This document shows, one piece after another, positions 26,196-34,811 of a stretch of DNA of 64,000 bases; position 1 is the stretch's first letter; the number at the start of each line of letters is the position of its first letter. Source of the DNA: a virus. The stretch lies in the IMG/VR virus record IMGVR_UViG_3300036892_000014, positions 1 to 64,000 of that record, one strand, 5' to 3'. Position numbers and translations under genes: made by a program. The notes below the pieces were generated by a model. It ran no database searches and was not told where the DNA came from. It worked only from the letters and a program-made list of their open reading frames with translations.

Positions 26196-27412
26196 GTGAT
26201 CTAGCACCTACGCCACAAAGCATTGATATGGCCATGATCCGCGGATGGGACGCGGCGACCATGAAGAGATATATGGCTGGCCCGTTACGTGCTACCATAT
26301 TTGAAGTGATCTCGAACGCTGAGACTGCTAGGCAGGAACAAGCGGCTGCTGCACAGACGGAACTGGCGCAAGCCCCTCCTGTTGTCGGTGAGCCCGCAAC
26401 TACGGATGTTGCCGAAGTAGAGCGTGTTCGCGCACAGCGTGTTGCCGAAGAAGCGCAGCGCGTTGAAGCACAGCGTCTCGAAGCAGAAGCTGTCGCTGCG
26501 CAAGTACCAAAAAAGATCGTTCTTGAATATCAAGTGACAGATGAGAGCGGGAACGCCATCGGGCGTCCGACTCATCTTGAAGCCACCAGCCATGAAGAAA
26601 TGGTTGCGAAGGTTAAGGAAGCGCACATACAAGCAACGCGTGCGTTTAATCGCTTGAAGAGTCAGAAAGTACAATCCCTGAAAGAGGCAACCGCGTCAGG
26701 ACAGATCGTGACGCCTCCCCAGGCTGCTCCGAGCATGTCCGATGAGGAAATGATCGCAGCCATTAAGGCACTAAAGTCAGACGACCCGAAGGTCGCCTTG
26801 GAAGCTCACAGAAAGTTGCAAGCGGATGAACTAGCCAAGCAGAAGGCTGTATCCGATGCGGAACTCGCTAGAGTAAATGAAGATCGTCGCCAAGAAAAAG
26901 TCAGCCATGGTTTCTTGAACGATCACAAACACGATTTTAATCCGTGCGAAGCGAACATTAATCTGATTCGTGATTACTTCCAAGAAAATCAATTACCTTG
27001 GACACGCGATAATCTAGAAGTAGCTTTGCTCGCTAAGTCATCAGAGTTGGCTGGAGTTGTACAGCCAACAGCGCCTGTCGCCCCTAATCCGGTTCCGACA
27101 GCAACGCTACCCGCAGCAGCGGTAACAACTACAGTAGCGGTCCCGCCAGTGCAGGCGGCTCCGACTGCGACGGTCGCAGCAATTCCTCCGGCAAATCCGG
27201 CAGTGATTGTTCCGAGACCGGGCGTTAACGCAGGAGTAGTTCCCGGTGAGACCTCAGGGTCGCGCCCGACAGGAACGACTTCGAGCGGCATAACGGTAGC
27301 AGAGATTACTTCATGGGATGCTAAGACGATGCGTGAGAAGATGCGTAATCCGCAGCTTCGAGCCCAAATACAGGCAGTCATCGCAGCCAACCCCACGAAT
27401 AAGTTTCGCTAA
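26192..27412 (+). CDS. scaffold-like capsid assembly protein, 406 aa
   Basis: Long Gln/Ala/Glu-rich coiled-coil regions with Pro/Ala/Val linkers, immediately before the capsid gene, as expected for a scaffolding protein. The same motif stands at both ends: near residue 12 (IRGWDAATMKRYMAGPLRAT) and near residue 370 (ITSWDAKTMREKMRNPQLRA). Such paired end motifs could be capsid-docking elements. Acidic and probably absent from mature virions (inference). Confidence 0.65.
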   Translation: MSDLAPTPQSIDMAMIRGWDAATMKRYMAGPLRATIFEVISNAETARQEQAAAAQTELAQAPPVVGEPATTDVAEVERVRAQRVAEEAQRVEAQRLEAEAVAAQVPKKIVLEYQVTDESGNAIGRPTHLEATSHEEMVAKVKEAHIQATRAFNRLKSQKVQSLKEATASGQIVTPPQAAPSMSDEEMIAAIKALKSDDPKVALEAHRKLQADELAKQKAVSDAELARVNEDRRQEKVSHGFLNDHKHDFNPCEANINLIRDYFQENQLPWTRDNLEVALLAKSSELAGVVQPTAPVAPNPVPTATLPAAAVTTTVAVPPVQAAPTATVAAIPPANPAVIVPRPGVNAGVVPGETSGSRPTGTTSSGITVAEITSWDAKTMREKMRNPQLRAQIQAVIAANPTNKFR

Positions 27413-27459
27413 AGAGTCCCAGCGAAGTCTGAAGACTAAGGGGCACACGGAGGCTTGCT

Positions 27460-28701
27460 ATGGCAGGCTCACCGAATCCGTCAGCAGCAAATGTAGGAAA
27501 TATACTGACGGCGCAAAGCATTATGTTTGATAAGGAACTCATCCCGAACTTGAAGGGAGAAACGGATGCGTTCATCGTAGCAGCAGAAAAGCGTGTACAG
27601 CCGAACGGCGTTGGTATCAACCGCCAGTTCTTCCAGTACAACACTTTGACTGGTGATACGACACAGGTAGGAGACGGAGTTGTTGGCTCACCGGAATTCG
27701 TCGGTCAGATCAGCGCCCCGGCTCAGTTGGGCGAATGGAACAACTACACGAACTTCAGTTCGTTCGTAATTGCTTCAGCGCTTGACGACCTAGTGGGTAA
27801 TTCCGCAGTCGAACTAGCCTACCAGGCTGGTCAGAGCATTTCCGAGTTGTACAGCGCCGTAGCAGACAGTGCTGGTCTAGCCTCAGTGGACACACAGGTT
27901 AACCAGAGCGCTTTGCTAGCATCGCCTTACACATTGGACTTGGCAACTGTACGTGAATTGAAGCAGCAGCTTGTTTCAAAGAACGTACTGCCGAACCGCA
28001 ATGGTAAGTTCGCAGGCGTTGTATCTTCTAACGTGTTGGGCGACATCTTCAACGCAACGACAGTGAACAACTCAATCGTTGACTTGTGGAAGTACGCAAA
28101 CATCGAGAAGTTCGACAAGATCGCTGGTGCAGACCAGAAGATGGACATCGAACTCCCGGGAACGAACATCGTGCTTCGTCAGACGCCGTTCGTAACCACG
28201 ACCGCTAACTACGCTGGCTCAGGTAAGATTTCTTACCGTACCTACGTAATGGGACAGTATGCCTTGATCGGCATCTGGCAGCAAGTTGGTGGAGACACCG
28301 ACTTGGGTGACGGAGACTGGCGCACAATCGACTGCAAGGTCGTAGAGAGCGCACCGGCATCAGCATTTGATCCGACGGGAACAATCGGTGGATAAAGAGT
28401 ACTGTCCACTTTAAATTTTCTCTGATTGACTTGAACGCTGAAAAGCCAACAAGGGGCAAGCCGAAAGGCAGCCTGAACGACTAAGTGAGAAAACACCCTC
28501 TGACAAAAGGGTGATGCGATAGTCTGACCATACGGGAATCAAAACCGTATGAACCGAACAGAAATGATTCGGTACACTCTGGTGAGTGTTAACAAGAGCG
28601 GGTGCTCATATAAATTTCACCAAACAGTTTCATTGCCGCCAGCACGTGGGGCTAACACCCAGCGTATGCGCTACATTGACTCTGTCCCAGCAATTCAGTA
28701 A
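27460..28701 (+). CDS. major capsid protein, split by a group I intron, 344 aa after splicing
   Basis: Exon 1 is 27460-28393, exon 2 is 28601-28701. The unspliced frame stops at 28395 after TGTIGG. Splicing joins T to GG, giving W and then CSYKFHQTVSLPPARGANTQ to IDSVPAIQ, a natural capsid C-terminus (GGW followed by SYKF). N-terminal GINRQFFQYNTLTGDTTQVG and LGEWNNYTNFSSFVIASALD resemble N4-gp56/P22-type major capsid proteins. Expression depends on splicing; the truncated unspliced product would lack the last 33 residues. Confidence 0.88.
28394..28600 (+). ncRNA. group I self-splicing intron, 207 nt, no ORF
   Basis: P1: exon GTGGAT pairs with guide GTCCAC (28404-28409), with the required U-G at the splice site. 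P10: intron AGTACT with exon-2 GGTGCT. P3: TTTTCTC with GAGAAAA. P7: GACTA with TAGTC, within AACGACTAAGTG and GCGATAGTCTGA. P8: CACCCT/AGGGTG. P9: CATACGG/CCGTATG. P9.1: CCGAA/TTCGG. P9.2: ACACTC/GAGTGT. The intron ends in G. All hallmark pairings are present, so activity is likely. Confidence 0.92.
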
Positions 28702-28744
28702 TAAACCTCTTCCCACGGGCTTATAATCCGTGGTATACTAATCA

Positions 28745-28792
28745 GGGGCATGCCAGAAACATGCCCCAGATTCTCTTTTCTGGAGAGTACAC
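28745..28792 (+). promoter_or_regulatory. HNH leader, copy 4
   Basis: GGGGCATG (28745-28752) with CATGCCCC (28760-28767), loop CCAGAAA. Then CTCT/AGAG around the ribosome-binding site GGAG. Same architecture as in the tRNA array. Confidence 0.65.
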
Positions 28793-29284
28793 ATGTTCTA
28801 TGGATTTAAGTCAAGAAGTGCTAGACAAAAGTATTATAAGAAGTGGAATAAAAGAAACAAACATCGCACTAAGAAATATGCCAAGAAGTGGTATTTAAAC
28901 AATCGGGATAGGATTCTCAAGAGAGAAAAATCAAGGAAAGTCCGAACCCGAAAGTACAAGACTCGAAGACTGTGGAGAAGCCGTAATCGACTTCGAGAAC
29001 TATCATATGGTTTGAAAGCCAAGTACGACATGAGTCTTTCTGGGTATAGAAAGATGTTCAAACATCAGAAAGGAAGATGTGCGATTTGCGGGAAGAAAGA
29101 GTCTATGCGGGATTCAAACACCGGAAAGATTCGTCTTCTCTGTGTAGACCACAATCATAAAACTAAAAAGATTCGTAAACTCCTATGTTGGCACTGTAAC
29201 CTTGGCATAGGTATTTTCAAGGACGACTGGAGGCTATTGCAAATAGCATCTAGATATTTGAAAACGAATAAAGGAACTCGGTAA
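28793..29284 (+). CDS. free-standing HNH endonuclease 5, 163 aa
   Basis: Very basic N-terminal half (Lys/Arg/Tyr rich), then a recombination-endonuclease-VII-like HNH core: CAICGKKESMRDSNTGKIR near residue 95, LCVDHNHKTKKIRKLLCWHC near 118, and NLGIGIFKDDWRLLQIASRY. Sits 91 bp after the capsid gene and may act as the mobility partner of the ORF-less intron upstream. The stop overlaps the next ATG. Confidence 0.88.
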   Translation: MFYGFKSRSARQKYYKKWNKRNKHRTKKYAKKWYLNNRDRILKREKSRKVRTRKYKTRRLWRSRNRLRELSYGLKAKYDMSLSGYRKMFKHQKGRCAICGKKESMRDSNTGKIRLLCVDHNHKTKKIRKLLCWHCNLGIGIFKDDWRLLQIASRYLKTNKGTR

Positions 29285-29937
29285 TGGCACAATCTCAAAC
29301 GCCGCCGCTTCAGACGCTGACGAATCCCTGGGAAGGACGCAGTGACCTGAAAACCACAAGAGCCACAATAAAACAACTCTTAGCTGGTGGGACACCCTCG
29401 TGGGTCCGTTGGCCGAAGGACTATCGTAGCTTCGCCCAGGAATCGATTCTCGCCGACAAAGAAGTTAGTGATCGGATGACGTTGCGTTACAAAATGGAAG
29501 ACCAGGAACTGCTTCTAAATGAAGAGGCACGGAAGGTTAATCCATGGCGTACTCGGAACTTCGTAGAGAAGATGAGGAACTCGGGCATCAGATGCTATAC
29601 GATCTTCAATGGATTCCCTCCATCGACGGTCGCACTTTGGGCCTTCAGACCGGGAACAGACCATGTCGTACCCGTGTGTTATTTGCAGACCCCGGCGATG
29701 TACGAATGGAGCGTGTTAAGGCTCGATAAACGTGGTCTACCAGCGGGAGAATCCTTTCGCGGATGGCGAACCGTTGTCGGGCAATTGATTGAGAAAGGGA
29801 TTATTTCAGAGGCGCGAGCCAATGAAATTTTCGGACGACCGTGCGATGGCCCCGTTAGTCGCAGGTACAGAAGAAATATGTACTGGCTCCGCAATCGGCG
29901 TGAACTAGTGGCAACTCCCGAAGAGATAGAACTGTAA
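29284..29937 (+). CDS. conserved virion-region protein, 217 aa
   Basis: TNPWEGRSDLKTTRATIKQL and WRTRNFVEKMRNSGIRCYTI followed by an alpha/beta middle and a basic end. Position after the capsid gene suggests a head-completion or accessory role. Family not recognised. Confidence 0.6.
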   Translation: MAQSQTPPLQTLTNPWEGRSDLKTTRATIKQLLAGGTPSWVRWPKDYRSFAQESILADKEVSDRMTLRYKMEDQELLLNEEARKVNPWRTRNFVEKMRNSGIRCYTIFNGFPPSTVALWAFRPGTDHVVPVCYLQTPAMYEWSVLRLDKRGLPAGESFRGWRTVVGQLIEKGIISEARANEIFGRPCDGPVSRRYRRNMYWLRNRRELVATPEEIEL

Positions 29938-29940
29938 AAC

Positions 29941-30020
29941 AGTAGTATCGTCCAGTGGACGTTAAACCATCGCCTAGGACTACTAGGACAAGCGCTGGGC
30001 TGTGCCCGATGCGCGAGGAA
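29941..30020 (+). other. folded spacer, partly tRNA-like
   Basis: Begins TAGTATCGTCCAGTGGACG, like a tRNA D-arm, then CCTAG/CTAGG and GCGC-T-GGGC with GCCC-GAT-GCGC hairpins just before the next ribosome-binding site. No acceptor strand or CCA. Could be a tRNA scrap or a leader structure. Confidence 0.3.
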
Positions 30021-30025
30021 GTACA

Positions 30026-30553
30026 ATGACCGATCAAACACCGGGCGCAACCCCGCAGCCTGCATCATCCGATGCAGCTACGTTGCAAATGCTTGTCCAG
30101 TTGCTACTGGCCGAACGCCAGGATGCGATGACGGACAGACAGGAAAAGATTCGCGCCATTCAAGAGCGCGAAAAGCAACGCCGTATCAATTCTGAACATA
30201 CGCTGGCCGAGAAGAAGACCAGTCAGAAGTTCTGCACTCACAAGAAGAATCAGAAGGGCATTCGTGGTCCGCACGTGGACTACGCTGTCTCGTTCCATAC
30301 TTTTACCAGCGCTGAGAGCTACATACGTTGCTTGATTTGCGGTATGAAGTGGAAGAACAAGGACACCGATGAATACCTGGTTCGTCGCGGAGAGAAGGTG
30401 CCTAACCACACCGGAATGGGGTGGGCAGGCGCTTACAAGATGTTAAGTGAAAGCACCAACACGGCAACATCATCTGAAGTTCAGTTGACGACAAGTCCCG
30501 TTGTACATGCGGCACCGGACTTTGCGACCAACATACGCGCAGTCGAGATTTAA
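30026..30553 (+). CDS. zinc-binding virion-region protein, 175 aa
   Basis: Start at 30026 behind GAGGAAGTACA. Helical Gln/Glu-rich N-terminus (about residues 15-65), then FCTHKKNQKGIRGPHVDYAV and YIRCLICGMKWKNKDTDEYL, which supply Cys/His ligands for one zinc. Short disordered end. Unrecognised. Confidence 0.55.
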   Translation: MTDQTPGATPQPASSDAATLQMLVQLLLAERQDAMTDRQEKIRAIQEREKQRRINSEHTLAEKKTSQKFCTHKKNQKGIRGPHVDYAVSFHTFTSAESYIRCLICGMKWKNKDTDEYLVRRGEKVPNHTGMGWAGAYKMLSESTNTATSSEVQLTTSPVVHAAPDFATNIRAVEI

Positions 30554-30704
30554 CCTAAAGTATCCGGCACGGCGGATTATACTCTCGGACTCCGATGCAA
30601 TTCCGAGATTCCCCAGGAGATAACTCTGTACATTCATTTCTAATCATCACTAGACTACGGGTAGCGAACGGGTCTGGTGACCCGCCGCCTTAGTCCTCTT
30701 AAAC

Positions 30705-30849
30705 ATGACTCACTCTACGAAGCCTCAAAACCTGATAGGAAAACGATTTGGAAAGTTACTTGTTCTCAAACAAACTGCGAGCAAAAATCGCGTTAGACGT
30801 TGATAAGTTTAAGGAGCATATCAAGAAGATTGCTTCTTACGTAGATTAA
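30705..30849 (+). pseudogene. remnant of an HNH-type endonuclease
   Basis: MTHSTKPQNLIGKRFGKLLV then LKQTASKNRVRR and a stop: IGKRFGKLLVLK is the usual opening of phage HNH/AP2 endonucleases. In another frame the next 45 bp encode VDKFKEHIKKIASYVD, a typical end of such proteins. The whole middle, including the HNH core, is missing. The 150-nt region upstream holds hairpins (TCTCGGA/TTCCGAGA, GGGTC/GACCC) and no gene. Confidence 0.55.
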
Positions 30850-30853
30850 AAAT

Positions 30854-32197
30854 ATGGCTAACTTCCCTAATTCACAAGCGACATATACGTTGCAGAACAT
30901 GCTCGACAAGGTGCTCCCTCTTGGAGATGTGCGCCCAGTCTTGAGTGAAATTGCCGGTTACCAACTTGAACCATTCATTACGATCTGCACCGACGTTTAT
31001 CGCGAAATCGTAGGTGTGCCGTTTCCTCACAAGTGGAATGAAATCCAGTGCCCGCAATTTTATACGAACAGCCTTCAACAAGATTATGTGCTTTTGAATC
31101 CAGACGGTACCAGTTTTTATAATCTAGAATGGTTGGAGCGCGGCATGGCTGTCGAGATGACATCAAACGTGCTCCCGAAGCCATGGGGCTATGTTGAGTG
31201 CGGTCGTCAACTTCCTGCGGTAACGGGCACCATCGAACAGTTTGCCGGATGGGAAAATCCCACCTTCGTCTGCAACACCTTTCCAAATTACATGTTATAC
31301 TACGGAACCTGGGGCGCGAACAAGGCATCGGCATCGCAAGGAAATAACCCAGAGCCTGGAAGACCCATCTTCAATCCGCTAGGCGCGTCAGTCCTGGCCG
31401 CCACATACACTGCTGGCACAATCATTTTCACACTTAACTATGTTCCACAGGGTCTCATCGTTGGCGGTAACATGACCGTTGGTGCTGCGTTCCCGCGTAC
31501 GTATAACAACACGTACGTCATTACTGCTATCCTAGGAAACAATATTACTGTAACGTCTGTGATAAATCCGGGCGTATATGAAGCAGGTGGAATCATATCG
31601 GTTCTCGGAAACGACAACACGCCATACTTGTTCAGTCTGTCCCAACTTCAGAATCCAATTTGCCAAATCAAAGACACAAATGGAAACCTTCAGGTTGTGA
31701 CACAGTACGGAGTCTGTGGACTCAATCAACCAGCATGGCCTGCATCGAATGCTGCGCCAGGAACCCAAACGAATGACGGGACAGTCATATGGACGGTTGC
31801 CGATCCGAACGGCATGGGGGTTCGTATTCTTCCTGTTCCGAATCAAAGTGGGGTTGTGTTTCAGATTAATCTAGTCGGACAGATGCCAGCAATCCAGTTC
31901 ACGGATTTGTCAGACACGATTGCACCGCTCCCAAATAAGTACGAGAGTTACTTCCGTCAGGGTGTCATCGCGCAGTGTTACCGCTACAGCCCCGATCCGA
32001 AGATACGCGCAAAGTTTGATATAGAATTTAAGTTGTGGAAGTTGACGTTGAATGATCTTCGTGCTGCGGAAGATCGTGAACTCGAAGAGAACCGTTTCGT
32101 TCCTGAGCAGTCTATTTGGTCACGTGGCGGTTCACGTGGTGGTACTTGGCGCGGAGCAGGATATCCGTTCAACTATCCGGGTGGTACGGGATACTAA
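30854..32197 (+). CDS. head-tail adaptor-like or tail tubular-like structural protein, 447 aa
   Basis: VGVPFPHKWNEIQCPQFYTN and QQDYVLLNPDGTSFYNLEWL correspond in order to segments of the protein at 48096-49043, so the two are related. The C-terminus (YESYFRQGVIAQCYRYSPDP, KIRAKFDIEFKLWKLTLNDL) is helical. In podoviruses proteins of this kind join portal and tail. An inserted beta stretch, residues about 180-265, resembles the dispersed module. Confidence 0.6.
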   Translation: MANFPNSQATYTLQNMLDKVLPLGDVRPVLSEIAGYQLEPFITICTDVYREIVGVPFPHKWNEIQCPQFYTNSLQQDYVLLNPDGTSFYNLEWLERGMAVEMTSNVLPKPWGYVECGRQLPAVTGTIEQFAGWENPTFVCNTFPNYMLYYGTWGANKASASQGNNPEPGRPIFNPLGASVLAATYTAGTIIFTLNYVPQGLIVGGNMTVGAAFPRTYNNTYVITAILGNNITVTSVINPGVYEAGGIISVLGNDNTPYLFSLSQLQNPICQIKDTNGNLQVVTQYGVCGLNQPAWPASNAAPGTQTNDGTVIWTVADPNGMGVRILPVPNQSGVVFQINLVGQMPAIQFTDLSDTIAPLPNKYESYFRQGVIAQCYRYSPDPKIRAKFDIEFKLWKLTLNDLRAAEDRELEENRFVPEQSIWSRGGSRGGTWRGAGYPFNYPGGTGY

Positions 32198-32367
32198 TGG
32201 ACATTAAGAATGTAGGCGCGGCAACGCCGGTAAACACATTAGACACGATGCCAAAACCGTTGACTGCGCACGAGCTAGTAGAACCGCCGATAGCGAACAC
32301 CACACCACCGGATTTATTTAAGGCAGCGAGTTATAAGACGGCTCGCAAGACTCGTCAGCAAGGATAA
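32197..32367 (+). CDS. small hypothetical protein, 56 aa
   Basis: MDIKNVGAATPVNTLDTMPK start, overlapping the previous stop (TAATG). Pro/Thr/Lys rich, probably disordered. Confidence 0.5.
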   Translation: MDIKNVGAATPVNTLDTMPKPLTAHELVEPPIANTTPPDLFKAASYKTARKTRQQG

Positions 32368-32369
32368 AG

Positions 32370-33443
32370 ATGGCACCAGCATTTGTACAAGCAGTCGGAT
32401 CAACCCAACTTAATCCTGCTTCGCCGACCGTATCATTCGGTTCAAATGTGTCTGCGGGTAACGCGATCATTGTGTATGGTGGTTCTTATCTCTCTGGAAC
32501 TACAATAAGTTCTGTAACCGATAACCTGGGTAATTTATACACTGAGATTCCAAATGGGTCAGGAATACATGCAAATATCACGTGGAGCATCTGGGCGACG
32601 TTCAGTATCACAGGCGGCGCTTGTACGGTAACCGTAAACTACGGCAGTGGTAGCAGCAACGCAAGAATCGCAATTGCAGAATATTCTGGTGTATCATCGT
32701 TCGATCAAACAAGTAACGAACAGGGACTTGCGTCAAGTGGGCCAACTGCGATCTCTTCGGGGAACGTCACCACAACATCAGCATCGGAGATGCTAGTCGG
32801 AATCGGTTTTATTAATAATGACGGGGCTGTTTTCACGCCAGGTACTGGGTTTTCTTTAGACCTGAATAACGTCGATACTACCTTGAGTACGTTACTCTTT
32901 ATCGAAGATATGGCGGTATCATCGATAGGAAGTTATGCAGCAACAGGGAGTTTCACCGGCTCATTTTTCGGTTGGAGCTTAGCACTTGTAACTCTTGTTG
33001 GAGCCGCCGTAATACCTCCAACAGGATCGTTTAATCTTCAAGGTAATGCGGGAGTCCCATTCGCCAGCGTATCGTTGACGGGGACTGCTACTGCAACAGT
33101 GACAGCGGATGCGAACGGCACGTACACGTTCGAGAACCAAACGACGGGCACGTATACGATCACGCCGACCTTGGCAACTTACACATTCACACCTACCACG
33201 CATAGCGAGACAATCACAACCGCCGACATCTACGGCATTAACTTCACGGCGGTGAATGCGTCGGCAGCCACGTCCGTTATCGATTCACGTCCCGCTCCGA
33301 ATTCAACCGTGGACATTGAAGATACGCAATTTTATATTCCTGCTAACCCACCGTCCCATCTACTACCCGTGGATTCGAGAGCAGCGGGCGCACCAGTTGA
33401 TTCGAGGATAAGCATTCCAGAGAATTCAAGGACAGAGGCATAA
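32370..33443 (+). CDS. beta-rich virion appendage with carboxypeptidase-regulatory-like domain, 357 aa
   Basis: Residues 1-205 look like a concanavalin- or fibre-type beta sandwich. Residues about 215-290 (VPFASVSLTGTATATVTADA, NGTYTFENQTTGTYTITPTL) fit the CarboxypepD_reg/Cna-B-like repeat. The end is a Pro/Ser/Asp-rich tail with three DSR motifs. Probably surface exposed on the particle. Confidence 0.6.
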   Translation: MAPAFVQAVGSTQLNPASPTVSFGSNVSAGNAIIVYGGSYLSGTTISSVTDNLGNLYTEIPNGSGIHANITWSIWATFSITGGACTVTVNYGSGSSNARIAIAEYSGVSSFDQTSNEQGLASSGPTAISSGNVTTTSASEMLVGIGFINNDGAVFTPGTGFSLDLNNVDTTLSTLLFIEDMAVSSIGSYAATGSFTGSFFGWSLALVTLVGAAVIPPTGSFNLQGNAGVPFASVSLTGTATATVTADANGTYTFENQTTGTYTITPTLATYTFTPTTHSETITTADIYGINFTAVNASAATSVIDSRPAPNSTVDIEDTQFYIPANPPSHLLPVDSRAAGAPVDSRISIPENSRTEA

Positions 33444-33444
33444 C

Positions 33445-34134
33445 ATGGCTACCGAAGCAGAACTTTCGCAACAGATAGTGGCGCTACACAAGCGCCTACT
33501 GAAGATGGAACAGGAACACACCTCGCGCAGGGGTCTGCCTGGTGAGAGGGGCGAGGCTGGTGCGCCTTCTTTTATTCCCGGGCCGCAGGGAGTACAGGGA
33601 ATTCCCGGCCAATCTATTCGCGGTGAAAAAGGCGATTCAGTGCGCGGAGAAAAAGGTGAGCCAGGAATTTCTAATACACCGGGACCCCCTGGGGCGAACG
33701 GGGCAGACGGAAGAGATGGCATCGATGGAAAGAACGGTGTAGATGGAAAATCCGGCAGAGACGGAAAGAACGGAGCGGACGGGAAAAACGGCGTAGATGG
33801 AAAAGATGGTACCGATGGAAAGAACGGTGTAGACGGAAAGCCGGGCATAGACGGTAAGAACGGAGTAGACGGGAAAGATAGCATCGACGGAAAAGACGGT
33901 ATCAATGGAAAGAATGGCATCGACGGAAACCCCGGCACAAATGGGAAGAACGGTCTTGACGGCAAAGATGGTGTCAACGGTAAAGATGGTGTCGATGGCA
34001 AAGACGGCATCGGAACACCAGGCCCCCGTGGACCAGCTGGAGACATTTCTGCTGCCCTGTCCAACTGCGAAAAGTATGTACAGACAGAGTTAGCTGCTTT
34101 CAGAAAAGAAATTCTTAGTCTTTTAGCCAAGTGA
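33445..34134 (+). CDS. collagen-like fibre protein, 229 aa
   Basis: After a coiled-coil start (AELSQQIVALHKRLLKMEQE) come about 50 Gly-X-Y triplets, many DGK and NGV, interrupted once (SFIPGP) and broken at GKDSIDG. The end, AALSNCEKYVQTELAAFRKE, is a second coiled coil suited to trimerisation. Phage collagen-like proteins form fibre shafts. Confidence 0.85.
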   Translation: MATEAELSQQIVALHKRLLKMEQEHTSRRGLPGERGEAGAPSFIPGPQGVQGIPGQSIRGEKGDSVRGEKGEPGISNTPGPPGANGADGRDGIDGKNGVDGKSGRDGKNGADGKNGVDGKDGTDGKNGVDGKPGIDGKNGVDGKDSIDGKDGINGKNGIDGNPGTNGKNGLDGKDGVNGKDGVDGKDGIGTPGPRGPAGDISAALSNCEKYVQTELAAFRKEILSLLAK

Positions 34135-34251
34135 AAACAACTTCGATTCCTATCTTTTTCATGTTCTCAGCGAAGAGATACTGCTCCCGTCGTATCCCGT
34201 CATTCAAACTTTTGACTTCTTCTAGTAGAAGCTCTAGGGAAACAAATTCTC

Positions 34252-34279
34252 TTGACAATCGCTAGAATCTGAGTACAAT
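34252..34279 (+). promoter_or_regulatory. sigma-70 promoter for the HTH gene
   Basis: TTGACA (34252-34257), 16-bp spacer, TACAAT (34274-34279). One of few clear rightward promoters inside the virion operon. The 117-bp stretch before it (34135-34251) has a leftward open frame rich in Leu/Glu without a start signal, and a TTCTACTAGAAG palindrome. Confidence 0.75.
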
Positions 34280-34306
34280 GTGTACAGCTGTTGGAGGTAG
34301 CTCACC

Positions 34307-34645
34307 ATGGCAACTGCTATGTCGACTCGTACCGATGAACTTCGAGCATTCAAGAAAGAGGTCGGCACCATTGACGTGAAGGTTGATGCGGAATTTCAGA
34401 GAGCACTGCGGACGGCTCAGGAGCTGCTGGAGATGTCGGATCAGGAGATTGGCGACGCGCTTTCGGTGAGCCACCCCACCGTGAATCGTTGGATAAACGG
34501 CACGAACCTTCCTTACAACGCGATGAGGAAAGTGGTGTTGAGTTGGATTTATGAAAAACTGGCCGCGAAGGTGCGGACAATTGAGGGATTCAGGCCCCAT
34601 TCAATGACCGCACAACTCTCGAATATAGCCCCTAGAATCTTTTAG
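34307..34645 (+). CDS. helix-turn-helix regulator, 112 aa
   Basis: GGAGG precedes the ATG. Residues about 30-80 (FQRALRTAQELLEMSDQEIG, DALSVSHPTVNRWINGTNLP) form a Cro/C1-type HTH. With its own promoter inside a structural operon it is a candidate moron or phage repressor. Targets unknown; the palindromic operators at 0.6-4.4 kb are possible. Its last 45 bp overlap an opposite gene. Confidence 0.75.
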   Translation: MATAMSTRTDELRAFKKEVGTIDVKVDAEFQRALRTAQELLEMSDQEIGDALSVSHPTVNRWINGTNLPYNAMRKVVLSWIYEKLAAKVRTIEGFRPHSMTAQLSNIAPRIF

Positions 34646-34750
34646 CCTTCTTCGAGTCGGTTCGAAGCCAAATACACGCAAAGCCCTGTGAATGTGTCCA
34701 GCGCTTTTTCCTAGTTGTTTTGCAATGCACATGCAGTTTACATAGTTCAT
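34601..34750 (-). CDS. small HTH-like protein, 49 aa, convergent and overlapping
   Basis: MNYVNCMCIAKQLGKSAGHI start with GGAGG eight bases upstream and a strong promoter. AKQLGKSAGHIHRALRVFGF reads as a helix-turn-helix. It ends inside the HTH gene on the other strand (45-bp overlap). The pair could form an antagonistic switch. Confidence 0.6.
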   Translation of the reverse strand: MNYVNCMCIAKQLGKSAGHIHRALRVFGFEPTRRRLKDSRGYIRELCGH

Positions 34751-34770
34751 TTTGTAGTCCTCCACTCTGT

Positions 34771-34799
34771 ATAGTATCACAGTTGGAGGTGATTGTCAA
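34771..34799 (-). promoter_or_regulatory. sigma-70 promoter for the 49-aa gene
   Basis: Minus strand TTGACA (34794-34799), 17-bp spacer, TACTAT (34771-34776). Ends about 20 bp before the start codon. Confidence 0.78.
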
Positions 34800-34811
34800 G
34801 GACTAATTTTC

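Noticed and set aside
33426-34130. 234-aa leftward Pro/Ser/Phe repeat protein
   Set aside because: Exact complement of the collagen-like gene; its repeats are a consequence of the Gly-X-Y codons.
34135-34260. small leftward gene with frame SLELLLEEVKSLNDGIRREQ
   Set aside because: Protein-like composition, but no start codon with ribosome-binding site and a stop just upstream; noted only as a possible remnant.
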